Source: Diplonema japonicum
Lineage: Eukaryota; Euglenozoa; Diplonemea; Diplonemida; Diplonemidae
Reading direction: 5' to 3'
DNA length: 64,000 nt
NCBI GenBank assembly: GCA_964019335.1
Contig: OZ025669.1
Span: forward strand, 62,001 to 126,000
Positions 55,408-64,000 of the stretch are shown one piece after another. The notes below the pieces were generated by a model. That model did no database searches and had not been told where the DNA came from. It saw only the letters and a list, made by a program, of their open reading frames with translations. The first letter of the stretch is position 1; each line of letters begins with the position of its first letter. The position numbers were made by a program, and so were the translations under genes.

Positions 55408-56451
55408 TTAGTAAACAATCGTAATCTTTAGCAAGTGCTTCGTCTTGATAAACTTGGCGGAGTAGGTGGAGGCCTTACGGAGAAGGGGGAGGGTAAGGGG
55501 CTCGGTGTCTGGGGTGGTCACCAAGAGGGTGATGTCGTCCTCAAGTTCGACGCCGACCGAGGAGGGGAGCGTGTCTTGAGGAAGGGGAATGCGGATAGTG
55601 GACTCAGAGCCGTCGGCGGAGTTGGCTACGGTGTGGGAAAGAGAAGGCTTTAGCTCGACGATCTCGGGTTTGGTGAAGGTAGTTTCTGGGTCAGGTGCCG
55701 CCACTTCTTTGGGCTTCCCTTTGTCTGTGTCTTTTTCGCTGTACATGTCGAAGAGTCTCTGTGCCACAGCTGTCTTATCGTCCTCCATCATCTTCTGTGC
55801 GTCTTTGCTGTGCCGCACCTTCCCTAGAATGTCCATCACGGAGTCCTCTTCACTCTTCTTCTCCCCTGGCAGTTTCGGCACCTTCATCACCAGTTTTCTT
55901 CCCTCCTTGTGATGCTTGTACTGTTTCTTCACATTCTCCTTCTCTTTATGCTCTGCTGTGTACGTCTCGAACAGTAGCTGCACCGTGTCGTGCATGAAGA
56001 GGTTGTCGTCCTTGCACTTCGCCATGAAATTCGGGTGGATTACACAATCAATCTGCCTGTTGTCCAGCTCCGACATGAAAATATTCAAATTCTTATCGTC
56101 CGTGTACTCTATGCTGTCGCTCTCGCACACGTTGAAGTACCGTGGGATGCCTGTCGGCTTTTCGTTGAAGTCGAGCACTTCTGTTTCCACCCAGAACACC
56201 GACTTTGGGATGTTTGGCTTTGGCTTCTCTTTCTCTCCTTTGTTTTCCGCGAGATATTTCTTTCCGTCCTCCATCTGCTGGGCGATGTATTTCTTGTACT
56301 CCACCGGGTCGGTGGCAGCGAGGTTGTCCAGGTGCTGCCACACTTCGTTCGCTTCTTTTTCAAGAGGCGTCTGGTTGTTCTTTGCAATGTTCATCACGTC
56401 GTCGGCCGTCAGTCCGCACATCTTCTCCATCTCGGCAATACTTGGCGACAT
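55408..56451 (-). CDS. PIH1/CS-domain protein, axonemal dynein assembly factor type
   Basis: The 347-residue protein begins with a short helical segment and then a PIH1 domain at about residues 75-200: KPNIPKSVFWVETEVL, GIPRYFNVCESDSIEY, IDCVIHPNFM and DNLFMHDTVQLLFETY. A Lys/Glu linker (HKEKENVKKQYKHHKEGRK) follows. The last ~80 residues form a CS/p23-like beta domain (STIRIPLPQDTLP, ITLLVTTPD). PIH-CS proteins act with HSP90/R2TP to assemble axonemal dyneins in the cytoplasm, although PIH1D1 relatives serve snoRNP assembly instead. The CS domain at the C-terminus favours the dynein type (PIH1D2/PIH1D3/Kintoun). This supports a ciliated organism. Confidence 0.85.
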   Translation of the reverse strand: MSPSIAEMEKMCGLTADDVMNIAKNNQTPLEKEANEVWQHLDNLAATDPVEYKKYIAQQMEDGKKYLAENKGEKEKPKPNIPKSVFWVETEVLDFNEKPTGIPRYFNVCESDSIEYTDDKNLNIFMSELDNRQIDCVIHPNFMAKCKDDNLFMHDTVQLLFETYTAEHKEKENVKKQYKHHKEGRKLVMKVPKLPGEKKSEEDSVMDILGKVRHSKDAQKMMEDDKTAVAQRLFDMYSEKDTDKGKPKEVAAPDPETTFTKPEIVELKPSLSHTVANSADGSESTIRIPLPQDTLPSSVGVELEDDITLLVTTPDTEPLTLPLLRKASTYSAKFIKTKHLLKITIVY

Positions 56452-56511
56452 GCTAACTACCTACCTTACTACCTGTGTGACCTCAGTTTGAAATAGTGGC
56501 TTTGTATCACT

Positions 56512-57594
56512 TTAAATATTAAAATCGCAGCGTGACTTGCTAGTGTGGTTTCCGCAACCCGACTGCGCTCCCATCACTGTTTCCCATCCTGCTACGATTG
56601 CACTCTCCTCGCTGCAGTGTGTTGGGTACTTCAGCTTCATAGGTGGGTCCCTGCAGAAGTGGTTCATCAAGACGTCCAGCTGCAACGACGCAACAGGGAA
56701 GTGGTAGTGCACACCATCCTTAGTGTGGCTCTTGGCGGCACGCGTGATAGGCACGGTGTCGATGACGGGAACAGCATTGCAGGCAGCTGCCAGGACCAGG
56801 GCTTGTCGAAAGACAGCCACTTTGCTTGGGTGGTTGCATATGTAGCATAGCTGATCTGTCGGACAGTTATCTCTGTGCAGCCAATGGAGTGGGTACACTA
56901 CAAGTGTTGTTTTGTTGCCGATCTTCTCTTTCAGCTCCCTGATCCTTTCCTTCGCACTTTCATAGAAGGCTTTTGGCCCGCAATATGTTACCCCCATATC
57001 CGACATCCCACTGTTCAAAAGCACAACATCTGCTGTGGCGATAGACTCACGTGTGTACGGCATCCTCGCGGGATACCTTCTAGGCTCGTTCATGGTCGGC
57101 GACCAAAAGTAGTCAATCCCCTTCGCGCCGTTGCTGCCGACAGCTCGGATGTACTTCGGGCGCTCTTTTCGTCGTTTCTTCGGGTTCCTGCTTCTGCGGA
57201 TGAAGCCCACCTCCGCCCTTTCTATTGGGATGTACATCATCATCGCTTTTGTCAGCGAGTCCCCGAACACCGTGTACCTCTTCGACCTGAAGCACGATGT
57301 CAGTTCCATCCTGTTGTACTGTTTGAGCACGCATTCCCGTCCGTGCCACTCAGATGCCGATTCATTACGGTCGACGAGCTTCCCAGGGTACAGGTCATGG
57401 TACCCCTCACAGTATCTTCGCTCTTCAACGTTGTGTGATGCGACCTCCTCTTCTGGCAACGGCCGCGCATTGGAGTGCTTTGAGTTCTCACGATCTCTGT
57501 TCCATGTACCTTCGTGCAACATCTCAGGGTATGCCACCAAGTTGACTGCCAAGGCTATCGCTACCAGCGTGATGGACACCCGCAGCCATATCAT
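56512..57594 (-). CDS. Type II membrane SGNH / PC-esterase-like protein
   Basis: The 360-residue protein has an N-terminal signal anchor (VSITLVAIALAVNLVAY) typical of Golgi enzymes. The lumenal domain shows the SGNH hydrolase pattern: TVFGDSLTKAMM near residue 112 (nucleophile Ser), LLNSGMSDMG near 195 and KDGVHYHFP near 293 with Asp and His in the DxxH spacing. Several cysteines and Asn-x-Ser/Thr sites agree with lumenal location. PC-esterase relatives such as CASD1 or plant TBL proteins move acetyl groups on and off glycans. A glycan O-acyltransferase or esterase is therefore likely; substrate is unknown. Confidence 0.72.
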   Translation of the reverse strand: MIWLRVSITLVAIALAVNLVAYPEMLHEGTWNRDRENSKHSNARPLPEEEVASHNVEERRYCEGYHDLYPGKLVDRNESASEWHGRECVLKQYNRMELTSCFRSKRYTVFGDSLTKAMMMYIPIERAEVGFIRRSRNPKKRRKERPKYIRAVGSNGAKGIDYFWSPTMNEPRRYPARMPYTRESIATADVVLLNSGMSDMGVTYCGPKAFYESAKERIRELKEKIGNKTTLVVYPLHWLHRDNCPTDQLCYICNHPSKVAVFRQALVLAAACNAVPVIDTVPITRAAKSHTKDGVHYHFPVASLQLDVLMNHFCRDPPMKLKYPTHCSEESAIVAGWETVMGAQSGCGNHTSKSRCDFNI

Positions 57595-57649
57595 ACGTGT
57601 AACCTATGGTGAATGGGTGGTGGCAGTGCTCAAATATCATGCTGTTGCT

Positions 57650-58096
57650 CTACTTCCGTTTCTTAACGTTTCGCCTCTTCATCACCACGTACGCCACCAG
57701 CAACCCCTGCCCCAGCCTGAATCCCAAGGTGTTGAAGAAGATGTCCCAAGCAGAGTTCACCCCCCGCTCCACCCAGAACTCATGAAGGCGGGTGATGGGC
57801 GTCGATGCGCAGTATCCCTCAAAGACTTCGAACATGCACCCCCCGATGAAGCCGATCAGCATGTGGTTGGGCAACACGAAGCCAACGCCCATGAAAATGA
57901 CGACGTGCACGAAGGACCACAAGTCGATGGAAACATACTCACCATGGATGAGCGGGTATGCTAAGGGGTCCGTGCCCAGACTGTAGTACCACAACCGCAT
58001 GAGGAGGATCATAGTGCCAGTGGCGATGAAGTACCGCACGAGCATCCCTACTCCTGTCCATCCCTGCCCGAAGGGCAACTCCGATGGGTCGATCAT
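57650..58096 (-). CDS. VanZ-like multi-pass membrane protein
   Basis: The 148-residue protein has about four membrane spans (for example VGMLVRYFIATGTMILLMRL and FVHVVIFMGVGFVLPNHML). A FEVFEGYCAS turn, then DIFFNTLGFRLGQG, resembles VanZ/DUF2585-type membrane proteins, in which an E...R...D..xNTxGxxxG pattern joins two helices. The C-terminus is basic (KRRNVKKRK), suggesting a cytosolic end and possibly ER retention. Function of the eukaryotic relatives is not known to me. It sits between the SGNH protein and the SNF2 gene with short gaps. Confidence 0.65.
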   Translation of the reverse strand: MIDPSELPFGQGWTGVGMLVRYFIATGTMILLMRLWYYSLGTDPLAYPLIHGEYVSIDLWSFVHVVIFMGVGFVLPNHMLIGFIGGCMFEVFEGYCASTPITRLHEFWVERGVNSAWDIFFNTLGFRLGQGLLVAYVVMKRRNVKKRK

Positions 58097-58154
58097 GTTA
58101 ATGCCCTATGTATACTGAGTGGGCGCAACAATTGGCAATGCCTATCTATATACT

Positions 58155-60740
58155 CTATTCAAAGTCGAACAGATCGTCCAAGTCAACAACTTCGTCGTCC
58201 AAGTCGATCGCCTTGTTGTCAAGGTGCAAAACCTCAATCCCACGCACGCTGTCCTCGCTGTTGATCTCGATCGGCCTGTCCTTCAGCTCCTGTACCTCTT
58301 CAGAAGATTCACTTGGGTTAAAATTTTGTTCATCTTCCCGAGGTTTCCCACGTGCCGATTCAGCGAGCGACAGTTGCCTCGCCAACTCCAATTGCTCTCC
58401 TTCGCGTAACAAACTTCCATTTCTAAACTTCTTTGCATCTGACGGTTGTTGCTCAGACTCCTCCAGCGACAGGCGCAATGCTAACTGAAGCTCATCTTCT
58501 TCCTCAAAACTGGACCTCTTCCTTTTATTACTAGCACTGTTCATTGACATCTCACATGCCATCTGGAACTGCTCTTCTTCGCTAATGTTCTCCAAATCCC
58601 ATTGCCTCTCTTTCTTTTCCTTTTTGTCCTTCTTCTTCTTCTTTTTCTTCTCCTTCTTGTCTTTTCTGCTTTTCTTTTCATTCTCCCCTTCTCTCCATGA
58701 CTTATCTACTTCGAATATCTCTTTGGATGCCTGCAGCGCTCGCGCTATCTCCGCATCAAAGTCAAGCTCACTGTCGTTGCTTGAGGAATCTTCGCTGCTG
58801 CTGCTAGAGAAGTCCCGCTTGCCGTGCCCTTCGAACGAGTATTCAGACTCATCGGAGGAGTAACCGGAATTCATGCTGCTAGCATCTTCGGGGTCTTTTC
58901 TGGTTGCTACGTACTTCCTGTACGCCTTTTCCTCCTTCGTGCCTGCAGACTCACCAATGTCATCGAGTAGCAAGGATTCATGTCGCAGGACCTTAATGAT
59001 GGATAGCCCTCTGGCCTGCATACTCTTTGCCATAGAGGCCATGTAAGGGTCGCGTGAAAGGCACAAGGCCTTCTCCGCCGCCCACCTTTCAGCTAAGTGC
59101 GGTGCTTCTTCTATCTTTCTTGCGTCCTCGCGCAGCACGTTCTTCAAATCCGTCTGCGTGACATACTGCCGTGTGGGGGCAGCCTCGTCGACCACCTTGC
59201 GCGACATCCACTCCTTTGAGACGCTTCTGTTGTACACCAGGGACTCGGGGGTGCCATCGGCGATCAGTCTGTAGATCACCACTGGGTGCTGCAGGCCAAA
59301 CCTGTAGCACCTGAAAACTGCCTGTTGGTCGTTAGCTGGGTTGAAGGACACATCGAACAGCACTGCGATGTGTGCTGTGTTCAAATTGACGCCCACACCC
59401 CCGGCCCGTGTAGAGATGAGGAACACGCACGATGACGTGTGTGCTTGGAAGCCTTTTATTGCAGCTTCCCTTGAGGTTGTGCTCTGTTTTCCATCTAAGC
59501 GGAAGATCACCAAGTCGCTGAATTTCTTCAGCACACGGTTCAAGTAGTCAAGCGTCTCGACGTATTGCGAAAAGACAAGAACCTTCTTATTGTCCCTAGC
59601 CGCCGCTGCCCACAGGTAAAGGAAGGCCACCAACTTAGGGCTGTCATGTGCTACGTCTTTTTTATACGATGTACCATAGGAGGCGATAACAGGTTCCACC
59701 CAAGGCTGCTTCCTCCTCTCCGGCTTTTGGAGAAAGGCGTGCAATAAGTCAGGGTGAGACCCTACCTTGTTGAGAACCTGGATGTAAGCGAGCAGGTTTA
59801 ATCGTTCGGTGTGGGCAGTTTTGAGGAGCACAGCATCTCGGTAAGCAGTGTAGATCTTGTCTTGGAAGCTGCTGAGGGGGCAGAAGATGACGTATTCACT
59901 CTTGGATGGGAGGGCGGCCTTGAGGATGCTTTGGTCCCTCCGCAGAACAATGGAGGAAACGTCCTTTGTGAGGATGTAGGCACGTTCCTTCATGAGGTGT
60001 ATGGCCTCGGGGGTAGCATCCCAGGACTGCCCGGCCTCGATGGGGCGACGAAAGTAGTCCTCGAAGTGCACACGAGGGAAGTGCCCAGGGCGGATGAAGT
60101 CAATCATCGCGTAGTATTCCATGAGATGGTTCTGAAGGGGTGTGCCTGTCAGGATAATGCGCTTCAGCGTGCGTATCTTCGCCAGGGAGCGTGAAAGCTT
60201 TGAGGACACTGATTTGATGCGGTGGCCTTCGTCGCAGATGAGGAGGTCGGGACCAGGATTGGAGAGGAGCTTGCGGAAGACCGAGCTTCCAACCTTTTTA
60301 GCGGTTTTAGAGCTGACAAACCCGCAATACTGCTCATACCCTAGGAAGAGGATGCCGCCTGTGGAGGACCACCTCTGGACAATATCAAGGCGCTTTGACA
60401 CTGCGGTTTCTTCAACACGATAATACCGCATGGTGGGGCAGTCTTCGTGAAGGCTGCCCTTTGTGCTCCATGTCTTGAACTCCATTTCCCAGTTCAACAT
60501 CGTCGACTTCGGTGCCAGCACAATAACGGTTTTCACAGCACCTGTCTTCAGCAGCATCCCGCTCGTCACTATCACCTGCGCCGTCTTCCCCAGCCCCATC
60601 GAGTGCGCCAACACACACCCATGCCCTGCATGTACGTTTCGCACTATAAACGAAATTCCCTCCTCCTGGTGCTCCTTAAGCACGCCCTTCAACTTATTAG
60701 GTATTGGAATCTCCACCATTTCTCTGATCATGCAGTTCAT
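58155..60740 (-). CDS. SNF2-family ATPase with four ubiquitin-interacting motifs
   Basis: The 861-residue protein has a SNF2 motor at about residues 20-520. Motifs: HSMGLGKTAQVIV (I), DEGHRIKS (II, DEGH form), LTGTPLQNHLMEYY (III), then KVLVFSQYVETLDYL (IV) and STRAGGVGVNL (V), with the last motif at DQQAVFRCYRFGLQHPVVIYRL (VI). The DEGHRIK box and VFRCYRFGQ-like VI match the ATRX/Rad54-like subgroup. After an acidic Lys-rich linker are four UIM-like helices: AEIARALQASKE, EEQFQMACEMSMNS, DELQLALRLSLEES and GEQLELARQLSLAES. Ubiquitin reading combined with chromatin remodelling is the inferred role, perhaps at damaged DNA. The acidic C-terminus ends DLDDLFDFE. Start is the first ATG after homopolymer sequence. 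Confidence 0.9.
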   Translation of the reverse strand: MNCMIREMVEIPIPNKLKGVLKEHQEEGISFIVRNVHAGHGCVLAHSMGLGKTAQVIVTSGMLLKTGAVKTVIVLAPKSTMLNWEMEFKTWSTKGSLHEDCPTMRYYRVEETAVSKRLDIVQRWSSTGGILFLGYEQYCGFVSSKTAKKVGSSVFRKLLSNPGPDLLICDEGHRIKSVSSKLSRSLAKIRTLKRIILTGTPLQNHLMEYYAMIDFIRPGHFPRVHFEDYFRRPIEAGQSWDATPEAIHLMKERAYILTKDVSSIVLRRDQSILKAALPSKSEYVIFCPLSSFQDKIYTAYRDAVLLKTAHTERLNLLAYIQVLNKVGSHPDLLHAFLQKPERRKQPWVEPVIASYGTSYKKDVAHDSPKLVAFLYLWAAAARDNKKVLVFSQYVETLDYLNRVLKKFSDLVIFRLDGKQSTTSREAAIKGFQAHTSSCVFLISTRAGGVGVNLNTAHIAVLFDVSFNPANDQQAVFRCYRFGLQHPVVIYRLIADGTPESLVYNRSVSKEWMSRKVVDEAAPTRQYVTQTDLKNVLREDARKIEEAPHLAERWAAEKALCLSRDPYMASMAKSMQARGLSIIKVLRHESLLLDDIGESAGTKEEKAYRKYVATRKDPEDASSMNSGYSSDESEYSFEGHGKRDFSSSSSEDSSSNDSELDFDAEIARALQASKEIFEVDKSWREGENEKKSRKDKKEKKKKKKKDKKEKKERQWDLENISEEEQFQMACEMSMNSASNKRKRSSFEEEDELQLALRLSLEESEQQPSDAKKFRNGSLLREGEQLELARQLSLAESARGKPREDEQNFNPSESSEEVQELKDRPIEINSEDSVRGIEVLHLDNKAIDLDDEVVDLDDLFDFE

Positions 60741-60916
60741 CGGGAAGAAAAGATCGGGTAAAAAAAGAAATGTAGCAGGGGGAAGCAACGGGGGTATCTA
60801 CAAAAAAATAAAGGGTATTCACAAAAGGTTTTCATACAACAGGATTATTTGGTTGCTTTTCTGAGAAAGGTCAATCTATCTAACACATCTATATAAAAAA
60901 AAACGAAAAAAGCGGG

Positions 60917-63868
60917 TTAAGGGGCCTGCAGGACGGAGGTAATGGAATGGGATATATCAGCGTGGTCCTTAGCCAGCTGGTCCCTGAGGCGTGAGTTCTC
61001 GGTGTTGAGAGACGTGATTTGCGCTGAGAGGGAAGTGAGGTTGCTGTGTGCATTGGTGAGGGTGGCGAGGAGGGTGGCCTCTTTCCTTACGCTGTCAGCC
61101 TTTTGTGACTCCAAGATGTCCAATTCTCTCTCTAGCTGCCCCTTCCTGTCCATCTCTCCTTTCACCTGCCTCATCCTCCCCTCCAAGTGTTCCACCTCCT
61201 CGTTCTTGAGCATCATTTCCTTCCCCTTTGCAATGAGCTCGTCCTGTAATCTTATCTTCTCATCCCGCAGCATCTCATTATCTGCCTCAACACGCTGCAT
61301 CTCGTCTCTCATCTGTAGTTTTGTGGTTATATTTGTGTTCTGAGGATCAATACCTTCTGTTTCTCCTCAGCGTGCCTTCCTTGTTCTCCCTTTAGTGCAC
61401 TCTCCTGGTTTCTGATCCCGCTCTCGTACCTGTCTTGCAGCGAGCTCCTTTTCCTTCTCTCCTCGTCCAACTCTTCTTCCAGCTGCTCCCGGTGCTGTAA
61501 CAGTTGGCCTACTTATTCCGAAAAGCATACCTGCTTACCCTCCGCTATCTCCCTTAACGACTCTTCGAGCTCTTGAGTCAGTTCAACTGCTCTCATGGCT
61601 TCTTTTCTGCGTTCCTCACCTGCTGCACCCAGTCCCCTGCGGTGCTCATCCCTTTCCTTGTCGATCTAGTCGGATTCAATGAATATCGATGTGCCCACAT
61701 ACCTGTCTTTTCAGAGAGCTGAGGGCCTCTTGCGTGATGAGTAGTTCAGCGTTCAAAGTCTGCTGGGCATCTTTCTCACGCTGTGCTTCGTTCTGGAATT
61801 GCACGATCTGTTGTGAGGGGTGGTAGGTGAGGGTGATTTGACTGCATACATCGTTCTGAGCGTCCAGAAGCTGCTTCCCGATGCAGCTGACCTTCTCCTG
61901 GCTGGCTAGAAGATCGGCCTGCCTTGCAGCACGCTCCGCTTCCAGCTGGGTGGTGGTGCGATGCGAAGCTATCTTCATATGTTCCCTTTCATCTTTTAGT
62001 TCCATCACATGTGCATTCAGATAAGCAACCTGGTGCTCAGCTTGGGCAGCTTTAGCGGCAGCATCATCATGGTCCAACAAGTTTGCCGAGTGCCTTGCTT
62101 GTAGCTCCTTGACGTGTGCTTCGTGACGCTGTCTGTCTGCTACTCTCCTCTTTGCAGCATCTTCTTTTTCGTGCTCAAGCTCCGCAGTTGCCTGCTCGAC
62201 CTTGGTACGCGCCACCAGCAGCTCCCCCCCCAGTTCCTCAATGCGTACATTGGCCCTTTCTAACTTCAGCCTATACTCCACAGACTTGTCGTTCAAGGCT
62301 AACCTATGCATCTCTCGCTCCTGCTCCAGCTGCGTAACTGCACGCGTTGACTGGCTGCTCAGATCCCCCCATGTAGACTCAGCCTCGATCAGCTTTGCTG
62401 TGACATCGCTGAGCTCCCTCCTGAGGACGGACTTTTCAATCTCTACTTGCTGCAGAGCGGACTTTTTGTCATTCGCTGCCTCATCAAGGCTGCGCTTGAA
62501 GTTGACACGCTCTGCCTCGAGTAGCGAATGAAGCGACTGGTCCTTTGCTCTGAGGGCCTTTGCATCGTCCTTCATTGAATTCTCAGCCGCTTTCAATCTG
62601 CTAGCTTCCGACTCAAGTGCCACTTTCTCGGTCTCTAGTCGCGTCACACGTTCGAGAGCAGTTCTGAGACGTTCGTGCAGCTGTGAGGCCTCGTCATCAC
62701 GTACAGCACGCTCCTCGCTTGCTTTCATGCGCACCACATTCAAGCTGTTGTCCTTCTCAGAGGCTTCTTCGTCCTGAAGCATCATCTTGAGCCTCATACC
62801 CTCCAGCTCGTCTACCAGTGTCTTGATACGTACCTCTAACTCTGCTACTTTGTTCCTCCCAAGCGTTGTGAGCTCTCGCTCTTCGCCGAGCTTCTTTTCT
62901 AGCTTCGCCTCGCGCTCCTTCCCCTTCTCAACGTTGCGCTGGTGCTCTGCAGCCTTCACGTCATACATGGCACTTGACATTGAGAGCTCTTCGTTCCTGG
63001 TCTTCAGCTGCTGATTCAGCTCGGTGCTTCGCACCAACTCCTGCTCTAGCTCTTTCTGCGAGTCAATTTCACTACGCAGCGAAAGCAAGACAGACTCAAG
63101 GTCGCGCATCCTCTTCTCTGCACAAGCCTGCTTCAGTCCCTCAGACAGAGACTTCTCTTCAAGGAGGCGGGCCGCTTCTTGTGCCGTTGCGAGTCTTTCT
63201 TCAAGTATCCTGTTATCGTGTTCCAGCTTGCTTGTCCGCATGGTGGTTTCTTTGTCTCTGCTTTCTATTTCGATGTTAGAAAGCGTAGACTGCTCAAGCA
63301 GTCTGTTGTGCGACGCCTGCTGCTGCGATAGTTGCTGCTGCAGCTCGTAGATCTCGGCGTTCCGTGACTCCGCGGCCACCACCCTTGCCTCTGCTTCTGT
63401 TAGCTTGATACTCGCGTGCTGTAAATCCTCGTTCCGCTCCCTGTTCATTTCTGCCAGTCTTATATTGTCGGCCTTAAGCGAAGCTATTATGTCTTCACTC
63501 CTCTTGAAATCTGCCTCTTTCTGCGCTACCTGCAATTGCATTGCATCTATCTCCGTGTCGAAGGCTGCCCGTGTAGCATTGCTCTTCTCCTTCAGCTCTT
63601 CATGTAGCCTCTTGAGCAGGTCATCCTTAACACGCAGCTTTAGTGACCAATCCTTCTCCATCTGCTGAAGCTCGCGTACCCTTTCGTTGGACCGCGTGAG
63701 GTCCCGTCGCAATGACGTCATCTCTGCTGCGTCCATTCGTGCTCTGAGGGGAGAAGCGCCCTGCGACTGTGTGGGGAACCTGACTGGGGAATCGATGGAC
63801 CTGCTGCTAAGCATGCCAGGGGAAAGGCTCACCTCTGAGTACCTGTTGACGGGAGTGCCTCGTACCAT
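60917..63868 (-). CDS. Long coiled-coil protein, five exons
   Basis: Exons 63868..61850, 61807..61703, 61665..61531, 61494..61354 and 61312..60917 give 931 residues. Introns are 42 nt (61808..61849, a multiple of three without a stop), 37, 36 and 41 nt. Apart from a Ser/Arg/Pro-rich start (RSIDSPVRFPTQSQGASP), the protein is one long coiled coil with dense Glu, Leu, Gln and Lys. This composition fits Golgi tethers, centrosomal or basal-body fibre proteins; no family signature decides. Upstream of the ATG the frame remains open through an ACAG acceptor to 63919, so another 5' exon may exist beyond the window. Confidence 0.78.
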
Positions 63869-64000
63869 GGTGTCCTGTGTGGGTGTTGTGGTGCTGCATG
63901 GAACTTCCAGGATCTGTAAATGACAACTGTATTAACTCTGATGGTAAAAAGGTTAGAAGATGAGTACTAGTCTCTGTCACCGCGTGTTCCAACAGCGTCT

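Overview
The window looks like nuclear DNA from a microbial eukaryote, probably a flagellated protist. Protein families present include a kinesin, two DHHC palmitoyltransferases, signal peptide peptidase, a class-IV-like sirtuin, trimethylguanosine synthase, a PIH-domain dynein-assembly factor, LANCL and thiamine triphosphatase, together with presequence-bearing mitochondrial proteins. Every convincing gene, about 30 of them, is on the minus strand, often with gaps of only 30-130 nt. One-way gene arrays of this kind recall polycistronic transcription in Euglenozoa, but I cannot place the lineage. About 29 very short introns (30-49 nt, mostly GTATG...ACAG) are also visible, which does not fit trypanosomatids. 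Intron positions were inferred by restoring frame between exons; in every spliced model below the exon lengths sum to a whole number of codons.

Layout in window coordinates (transcription runs right to left). 1-7.7 kb: a giant repeat protein gene that runs off the left edge. Its 3' part is a perfect 1559-bp tandem array in which each unit is a 1515-nt exon plus a 44-nt intron. 7.9-11.3 kb: a divergent kinesin with a WW domain, in nine exons. 11.3-14.5 kb: no recognisable gene, homopolymer-rich. 14.5-22 kb: CCCH zinc-finger protein, gluconokinase, ADP-ribosyltransferase-domain protein, a 5'-truncated LINE-like insertion, a secreted nucleoside hydrolase and an AlkB-type dioxygenase. 22-29.1 kb: a long disordered protein, a coilin-like protein, signal peptide peptidase, sirtuin and a small mitochondrial protein.

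29.2-39.8 kb: coiled-coil proteins, a CCCH helical-repeat protein, a GNAT acetyltransferase, an ankyrin/PDZ protein and a mitochondrial helical-repeat protein. 39.8-41 kb: spacer carrying a second copy of the LINE tail. 41-46.2 kb: thiamine triphosphatase, LANCL and two coiled-coil proteins of axonemal character. 46.3-49.9 kb: two DHHC enzymes sharing an unusual N-terminal zinc ribbon. 51-64 kb: a CPA2-type cation/proton antiporter with a long regulatory tail, TGS1, a PIH protein, an SGNH/PC-esterase-like membrane protein, a VanZ-like membrane protein, a SNF2 ATPase with four ubiquitin-interacting motifs and a long coiled-coil protein.

The neighbours do not form one pathway. Themes are ciliary and cytoskeletal coiled coils (kinesin, PIH factor, several coiled-coil proteins), snRNP maturation (TGS1, coilin-like protein) and membrane or protein modification (DHHC pair, SPP, ADP-ribosyltransferase). 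The strongest candidate for something undescribed is the 0-7.7 kb gene: an apparently secreted protein built from precisely duplicated exon-intron modules, each intron carrying the same in-frame stop.
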